A DNA stretch of 46,398 bases, taken from the NCBI GenBank assembly GCA_026712715.1, contig JAPOPW010000015.1:1-46398 (forward strand). The letters are read 5' to 3'. The translations under genes were made by a program, and so were the position numbers. Of the stretch, positions 42,111 through 46,398 are shown in pieces; the first letter of the stretch is position 1, and each line of letters begins with the position of its first letter. A model generated the notes under the pieces. That model ran no database searches and was not told where the DNA came from. It saw only the letters and a list, made by a program, of their open reading frames with translations. Source of the stretch: Immundisolibacterales bacterium (GTDB lineage: Bacteria; Pseudomonadota; Gammaproteobacteria; HK1).

Positions 42111-42995
42111 ATGAACCGTCACGCCGTCTTCTGGCGGGTCGCGCTGCTCATCGCACCCCTGTCGGTCTTCGGGGTCTTCGTCGTCTGGCCCCTCCTCGAC
42201 TCCTTCTACTACAGCTTCACCGACTGGAACGGCTTCAACCCGAACTACCGCTTCATCGGATTCGAGAACTTCGCCCGGGTCGTAACCGACCGGCTGTTCA
42301 CCAACGCCATCCTCAACACCGTCGTCTGGATGGTGCTCGCACTCCTGCTTCCCACCCTGGGCGGGCTCGCGCTCGCGCTGTTGCTCGACTCCTACGCGGT
42401 GCGCGGCGCAAACGTCTTCAAGTCGATCTTCTACCTCCCGATCTGCCTCTCCGCGGTCGTCGTCGGCCAGATCTGGGTCTGGATTTACCAGCCCGACTGG
42501 GGGTTGCTGAACAGTTTCGTCGAGGCGGTGACCGGCGAGCCGGAGACGTTCGCGTGGCTCGCGAAGCCGCAAAGCGCGCTCTACTCGGTGATCGTGGCGT
42601 GGTCCTGGCAGCAGATGGGGCTCTCGATGGTGATCTTCCTCGCCGGGCTGACCGCGGTGCCCGCAGACCTCACCGAGGCGGCGTCGATCGAGGGCGCCAA
42701 CGGTTGGCAGAAGACGTGGCACGTGGTCCTTCCGATGCTGCGTCCGGCGACGGTGGTGGTGGTTGCCCTCTCGGTCATCAACTCGCTCAAGGGATTCGAC
42801 ATCCTCTACATCATGACCGCAGGCGGGCCGTTCCACTCCTCCGACACCCTCGCCATGTTCATGTACAACGAGTCCTTCAAGAAGTACAAGATGGGCTACG
42901 GAAGCGCGATCTCGGTCATCCTCTTCCTGCTCACCCTCGCCATCATCTTCCTCTACTTCCGGCAGCTCCGAAAGCTCGACGAGATCCATGGTTGA
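42111..42995 (+). CDS. carbohydrate ABC transporter permease (MalF/UgpA type)
   Basis: A 294-residue permease with six hydrophobic segments. The N-terminal span VALLIAPLSVFGVFVVWPLL is followed by SFTDWNGFNPNYRFIGFENF, a common CUT1 periplasmic motif, and the EAA loop is TEAASIEGANGWQKTWHVVL. The ATG at 42111 lacks a strong ribosome-binding site but homology begins there. Its last codons overlap the next permease gene by 8 nt. No ATPase gene follows this permease pair. Confidence 0.95.
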   Translation: MNRHAVFWRVALLIAPLSVFGVFVVWPLLDSFYYSFTDWNGFNPNYRFIGFENFARVVTDRLFTNAILNTVVWMVLALLLPTLGGLALALLLDSYAVRGANVFKSIFYLPICLSAVVVGQIWVWIYQPDWGLLNSFVEAVTGEPETFAWLAKPQSALYSVIVAWSWQQMGLSMVIFLAGLTAVPADLTEAASIEGANGWQKTWHVVLPMLRPATVVVVALSVINSLKGFDILYIMTAGGPFHSSDTLAMFMYNESFKKYKMGYGSAISVILFLLTLAIIFLYFRQLRKLDEIHG

Positions 42996-43926
42996 CCGGA
43001 ACGGATCGAGGACGAACGCTGCGACGGGGGCGCAGGCGATTCCCGGGGCGGGAGCGGGCGCGGCCGCGGCGGGGGGCGGTGGTGGGGTCGGCGTGGGTCG
43101 GCCGTTCAACCCGTGGCCGGCGGTGGTCTTCGTCTGCCTGAGCGTTCTCGCTCTTCTTTTCCTCGCTCCCACCTTGGGAGTGATCCTCAGCTCGCTCAAG
43201 AGCACCCGGGAGATCGCCTTCGGCGCGCTCTGGACGATCCCCGGCAGTCTTTACCTAGAGAACTTCCGGGAAGTGCTCGCCCACCCCTCGGTCAAGACCT
43301 ACTTCGTCAACACCTTCCTCGTCACCGTGCCGGCGACGGCGGGGTCGATCGGCCTCGGGATCCTTGCCGGGTACGTGTTCTCGAAGCTCCCGTTCCGGGG
43401 CAGCGAACTGCTGTTCCTGGTGGTGGTGTCGGGGATGTTCTTCCCACCCCAGATCATCCTCATTCCGCTCTTTCGGATGTTCAGCGGGCTCGGACTTCTG
43501 GACACTCTCTGGCCGATGATCATCGTGCACGTCGCGATGGGGGTCCCGATCTGCACTCTGCTCATGCGCAACTTCTTCGCCACCGTTCCGAACGCGCTCA
43601 GGGAGGCGGCGATCGTCGAGGGCGCGAACGAATGGCAGGTCCTGACGAGGGTCGCCCTGCCGATCAGCCTGCCCGCCCTCGCGGTGCTCGCGACCCTTCA
43701 GTTCACCTGGATCTGGAACGACTTCCTCTGGCCGCTCATCTTTACCCAGAGCGACGAGAAACGAACGATCATGCTCGGGATCGTGTCCCTCAAGGGCCAG
43801 TACAGCGTCGCCTGGGGAATCCAGGGCGCGCTGTCGCTGGTGGCGAGCCTGCCGACCCTGGTCGTGTTCCTGTTCTTCCAGCGCTACTTCATCGCGGGCA
43901 TGACGATGGGCGCGATCAAGGGCTGA
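42988..43926 (+). CDS. carbohydrate ABC transporter permease (MalG type)
   Basis: A 312-residue permease. A low-complexity glycine/alanine tail of about 40 residues precedes the first span (VVFVCLSVLALLFLAPTLGV). The core has ILSSLKSTREI, the EAA loop REAAIVEGANEWQVLTRVAL and the C-terminal YFIAGMTMGAIKG typical of second permeases. The ATG at 42988 lies within the end of the previous gene, so translation is coupled. It is the last gene of the operon; the next gene converges 44 nt away. The ATPase must come from elsewhere, most simply the one at 31941-33038. Confidence 0.94.
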   Translation: MVDRNGSRTNAATGAQAIPGAGAGAAAAGGGGGVGVGRPFNPWPAVVFVCLSVLALLFLAPTLGVILSSLKSTREIAFGALWTIPGSLYLENFREVLAHPSVKTYFVNTFLVTVPATAGSIGLGILAGYVFSKLPFRGSELLFLVVVSGMFFPPQIILIPLFRMFSGLGLLDTLWPMIIVHVAMGVPICTLLMRNFFATVPNALREAAIVEGANEWQVLTRVALPISLPALAVLATLQFTWIWNDFLWPLIFTQSDEKRTIMLGIVSLKGQYSVAWGIQGALSLVASLPTLVVFLFFQRYFIAGMTMGAIKG

Positions 43927-43970
43927 TCCGGCCGGGAGAGGTCGTGAGAGGTGGCCGTCCGCCGCGGCGA

Positions 43971-44717
43971 TCAGGGCGGCGTGTCCCCGTCGCCGGACGG
44001 CTCCCGGGGCTCGAGGGCCGGGGACGGAACGAGGAAGACCGTGCGGTCGACTTTCACGGTCGCTCGCTTGGGGTTCATCCGGGCGATGAAGCCGTTCCGG
44101 AGCTGACCGTCCCTGGTCCGGAAGCGCACCTCCATCCCGGAGCGAAACCTCGCCTTTGCGGCCAGTCTGTCGGCGCGGACCGTCTCGCTTTCCTCCGCGC
44201 GCGACTTCGGAGTCGCTCCGATTCGCGTCGCGATCGCCTTCCATGCCGGACCGTGACCGACCCCCGCACCCGCCAGCGCGTGCGCAACTTCGTGCAAGAT
44301 GGTGTCCTTCACCTCGTGCGGTTCGGCCTTCATCGCATGGCTCAGGCTGAGCCGGATGAGCTTCTCTCGCTCTCGACACTCGCCGAGCCTGCTCTGCGCG
44401 GCGCTGAACCGGAACGTCCAGTCCTCGAGACCATGGCTGTCCATCAGGGCGCGCGCTTGATTCGACACCTCGACCAGCCGCTGCTCGTTTCGCGCACGGC
44501 TCACCGCGTTCCGGTGTTCGAGCAGGAGATACGGAACGTGCCATCTCTCGCCGTTGCACCGCACGGCCGCTCGCGCGGGATTGAGCTTCTCGATCGCGCC
44601 GGTCCGGACCCCGCCCTTCGCGGTGGCGAAGCTCACTTCGTCTCCGACCTCGAACCGCACTCGCGCCCGGTCGAGGTGCGTCACCCCCGACCGCGAACCC
44701 TTCCCGCGCTCGCTCAC
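43971..44717 (-). CDS. SprT-like metallopeptidase flanked by two SH3-like modules
   Basis: A 248-residue protein. The middle is a SprT-like zinc-peptidase domain: ARALMDSHGLEDWTFRF, then the HExxH motif HEVAHAL (His142, Glu143, His146) and the third ligand His155 in GHGPAW, as in SprT/Spartan. On each side is a similar module of about 45 residues: 23-67 (VGDEVSFATAKGGVRTGAIE, then KLNPARAAVRC) and 193-236 (SGMEVRFRTRDGQLRNGFIA, then RMNPKRATVKV). They look like small beta-barrels of the KOW/SH3 kind. The start is GTG at 44715-44717 with AAGGAGG 9 nt upstream. There is no signal peptide. A DNA-protein crosslink protease role is suggested by the family only. The C-terminal zinc ribbon of classical SprT is absent. 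Confidence 0.85.
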   Translation of the reverse strand: MSERGKGSRSGVTHLDRARVRFEVGDEVSFATAKGGVRTGAIEKLNPARAAVRCNGERWHVPYLLLEHRNAVSRARNEQRLVEVSNQARALMDSHGLEDWTFRFSAAQSRLGECREREKLIRLSLSHAMKAEPHEVKDTILHEVAHALAGAGVGHGPAWKAIATRIGATPKSRAEESETVRADRLAAKARFRSGMEVRFRTRDGQLRNGFIARMNPKRATVKVDRTVFLVPSPALEPREPSGDGDTPP

Positions 44718-44954
44718 GTGCCCGGGCCTCCTTCATTCTGGACCACCGTCTTCGACTCCCGCATACTCTCTCCCTTGTAAGAAGAAGATGGTTGGTTCGC
44801 GGCGCGAACGTGGAATGCCGCAAATCTTGCGGGTCGCGGCCCGAACCCGCGCTCGCCGCCCGCGGACGCGACTGCAACCTTGGGGCGCAGCGCCCGCCGA
44901 ATTCCCCGAGAGAGGGGAAGTCGTCCAGAGACTACAGCAAGGGAGAATCGGAAC
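44718..44954. other. divergent gap without a gene
   Basis: The gap lies between the SprT-like gene (minus) and the SUMF1-domain gene (plus). It should hold both promoters, but no convincing -35/-10 pair was found. No RNA gene or repeat was seen. Confidence 0.4.
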
Positions 44955-45866
44955 GTGAGCCGAAATCTTGTACGGGGCCTGTTGGTTGCGGCATCGGTCA
45001 CGCTCGTCACCAGCGCCGTTGCGCAGAGCGAATCGGGTCGGGCGCCCGGAGAACGGTGGCGTGATTGTGATGAATGTCCGGAAGTCATCGCGATACCCGT
45101 CGGCTCATTCGTGATGGGGTCGCCACCCGAGGAGGAGGGACGATACGACCGGGAAGGTCCGGCCCATCCGGTCACGATCACCAGGCCATACGCAATCGGG
45201 GTCTACGAAGTCACGCGCGACGAATACTCCCGATTCGTGCGTGCGACGGGCTATGCGTCCGAGGCGCAGTCCTGCATGGTGAACGAAGGGGTCGAGTGGA
45301 AGGAACTGGTCGGTGTCAACTGGCGCAACGTGGCGTTCCCCCAGACTGTGCGCCATCCCGTAGTCTGCATCAGTTGGAACGATGCCACCGCGTACGCTGC
45401 CTGGCTTTCCGAACACACGGGTGCGAGATATCGGCTGCCGAGCGCCGCCGAGTGGGAGTACGCGGCTCGCGCCGGGACGAGCACTCCCTGGTACTGGGGC
45501 GACAGCACCGAGCCGCAGTGCCGCAACGCCAATGGCGCTGACGAAGCGTCCGGTCTTCCCTGGCGCCACAACTGCAACGACGGATACGCGAAGACGTCCC
45601 TGGTAGGCTCGTTCCAGTCGAATGCCTACGGTTTGCACGACATGCTGGGGAATGCGTGGGAGTGGGTGCAGGACTGCTACACGATGAGCTACGTCGGGGC
45701 GCCGTCCAACGGCAGCGCGTGGCAAAACGAGGAATGCCCGGGTCGTGTCATGCGCGGCGCGTCGTGGGCCAGCACCCCGAAGTATCTTCGAGCCGCGCAC
45801 CGCGGTGGAGAACGGCCCTCGTTCCGAAGCGACTATACGGGGTTTCGGATAGTGCGGGATCTCTAG
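44955..45866 (+). CDS. secreted SUMF1/FGE-fold domain protein
   Basis: A 303-residue exported protein. Residues 1-24 are a Sec signal peptide (LVRGLLVAASVTLVTSAVAQ). The rest is a formylglycine-generating-enzyme-type (SUMF1) domain: IPVGSFVMGSPPEEEGRYDR, PYAIGVYEVTRDEYSRFV, HPVVCISWNDATAYAAWLSE, YRLPSAAEWEYAARAG, NAYGLHDMLGNAWEWVQDCY, and GRVMRGASWASTPKYLRAA with the ending GFRIVRDL. In true FGE two active-site cysteines follow the RGGSW segment; here that stretch has none, so it is unlikely to make formylglycine. Eight cysteines elsewhere suggest disulfides. GTG at 44955 is the start, with GGGAG 10 nt upstream. Relatives bind sugars or act in ergothioneine-type or phage-tail systems; the role here is unknown. 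Confidence 0.88.
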   Translation: MSRNLVRGLLVAASVTLVTSAVAQSESGRAPGERWRDCDECPEVIAIPVGSFVMGSPPEEEGRYDREGPAHPVTITRPYAIGVYEVTRDEYSRFVRATGYASEAQSCMVNEGVEWKELVGVNWRNVAFPQTVRHPVVCISWNDATAYAAWLSEHTGARYRLPSAAEWEYAARAGTSTPWYWGDSTEPQCRNANGADEASGLPWRHNCNDGYAKTSLVGSFQSNAYGLHDMLGNAWEWVQDCYTMSYVGAPSNGSAWQNEECPGRVMRGASWASTPKYLRAAHRGGERPSFRSDYTGFRIVRDL

Positions 45867-45945
45867 CGATTCGGACCCGGCGGCAGGAGTCGTGACGCCA
45901 GGACGCTACCGGGCAGCCCTGCCACCGGGCGTCGTTCCCGCGCGG

Positions 45946-46398
45946 TCACCAGAGATCCCTGATTCGCGACAACCAGTTTGACACGCGATCCGTGACGATC
46001 GTGATGTAGTCGGCAATCTCCGGCTCTGCTTCCGTTGCCGCGGGAGCGGCCACCGTGTCCGGATCGGGCGCCGACTCCGCGGTTTGTTCTCCGCTTTGTG
46101 GTGCCGGGGTAGGCATCGGCTCCACCGCGGCCTGGGTGCCGCCCGGTGCCGGGGTGGGCATGGGCTCCATCGCGGCCTGGGTGCCGCCCGGTGCCGGGGT
46201 AGGCATCGGCTCCACCGCGGCCTGGGTGCCGCCCGGTGCCGGGGTGGGCATGGGCTCCATCGCGGCCTGGGTGCCGCCCGGTGCCGGGGTGGGCATGGGC
46301 TCCATCGCGGCCTGGGTGCCGCCCGGTGCCGGAGTGGGCATGGGCTCCATCGCGGCCGGTGTGCCGCCCGGTGCCGGAGTGGGCATGGGCTCCATCGC
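45946..46398 (-). CDS. C-terminal part of a Pro/Ala-rich repeat protein, cut by the window edge
   Basis: An incomplete gene whose 5' end lies beyond 46398; the frame is open to the edge. The visible part consists of about seven 15-residue units of the type EPMPTPAPGGTQAAM, then an acidic Ala/Pro segment (QSGEQTAESAPDPDTVAA) and a conserved-looking tail ADYITIVTDRVSNWLSRIRD ending in LW, which could form an amphipathic helix. The Met codons in the repeats make false starts, so the true start is unknown. Low-complexity Pro/Ala linkers like this usually join an exported or membrane domain to another module. It converges on the SUMF1-domain gene (79-nt gap). Frame choice is supported by the lack of stops and the perfect 45-bp period. 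Confidence 0.65.
   Translation of the reverse strand, partial: AMEPMPTPAPGGTPAAMEPMPTPAPGGTQAAMEPMPTPAPGGTQAAMEPMPTPAPGGTQAAVEPMPTPAPGGTQAAMEPMPTPAPGGTQAAVEPMPTPAPQSGEQTAESAPDPDTVAAPAATEAEPEIADYITIVTDRVSNWLSRIRDLW
46100..46398 (-). repeat. 45-bp tandem repeat array
   Basis: Units of 45 bp begin at 46100, 46145, 46190, 46235, 46280, 46325 and 46370, and the array continues past the window. Copies are nearly identical, differing at a few sites (GTAGGCATCGG against GTGGGCATGGG; CACC against CATC), which is typical of a recently expanded, length-variable coding minisatellite. Confidence 0.9.

Noticed and set aside
44792..45064. A 90-residue plus-strand open frame before the SUMF1-domain gene
   Set aside because: No ribosome-binding site, biased composition, and it runs into the signal-peptide coding region of the real gene in another frame.

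Overview
The window is very GC-rich DNA, apart from one AT-rich island near 16,590-16,680. It is densely coded and carries 41 genes I can support: 39 intact protein genes, one tRNA gene, and one protein gene cut by the right edge. The rpe-trpD-trpC cluster, the long-form PstC and PstA permeases, phoBR, many GTG or TTG starts and Tat-type solute-binding proteins point to a free-living or host-associated Pseudomonadota (proteobacterium). The rpe/trp linkage leans towards Gammaproteobacteria, but I cannot fix the class. I saw no transposase, integrase, phage gene, rRNA or CRISPR array.

Layout. 1-4,870: small metabolic genes (PEBP-family protein, inositol-dehydrogenase-like Gfo/Idh/MocA enzyme, a homologue of human C11orf54, a carboxymuconolactone decarboxylase-family protein, an ACMSD-type amidohydrolase). 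4,920-8,314 (minus): rpe, trpD, trpC and an overlapping methyltransferase. 8,661-16,170: a luciferase-like monooxygenase, a cytochrome P450 / acetolactate synthase pair, a PEP mutase/isocitrate lyase-family enzyme, a MATE-like membrane protein and a glutathione S-transferase. 16,171-19,259: the AT-rich promoter island and two secreted repeat proteins, one built of a 38-residue repeat I do not recognise and one combining a peptidoglycan-binding domain with seven MORN units. 19,507-22,064: selC (tRNA-Sec), a perfect 16-bp stem, and a flavoprotein-SelD fusion, the core of selenium use. 22,350-30,101: the complete phosphate regulon core pstS-pstC-pstA-pstB-phoU-phoB-phoR, followed by a short-chain dehydrogenase and an orphan RES-domain protein.

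31,941-43,926 is a carbohydrate-uptake divergon. The minus arm runs oxidoreductase, two paralogous Tat solute-binding proteins, a hydroxyisobutyrate-dehydrogenase-like enzyme, two permeases and one ATPase. The plus arm has a third binding protein and two permeases but no ATPase, so it probably shares the MalK/UgpC-type ATPase of the minus arm. 43,971-46,398 holds a SprT-like metallopeptidase flanked by two copies of a beta-rich module, a secreted SUMF1-fold protein without the formylglycine-generating cysteines, and the C-terminal end of a protein encoded by 45-bp tandem repeats that runs off the window.

The least-explained signals are the 38-residue repeat protein with its promoter island, the strong GC stem-loop 25-45 nt after each of the four solute-binding-protein genes, and the SprT sandwich architecture.
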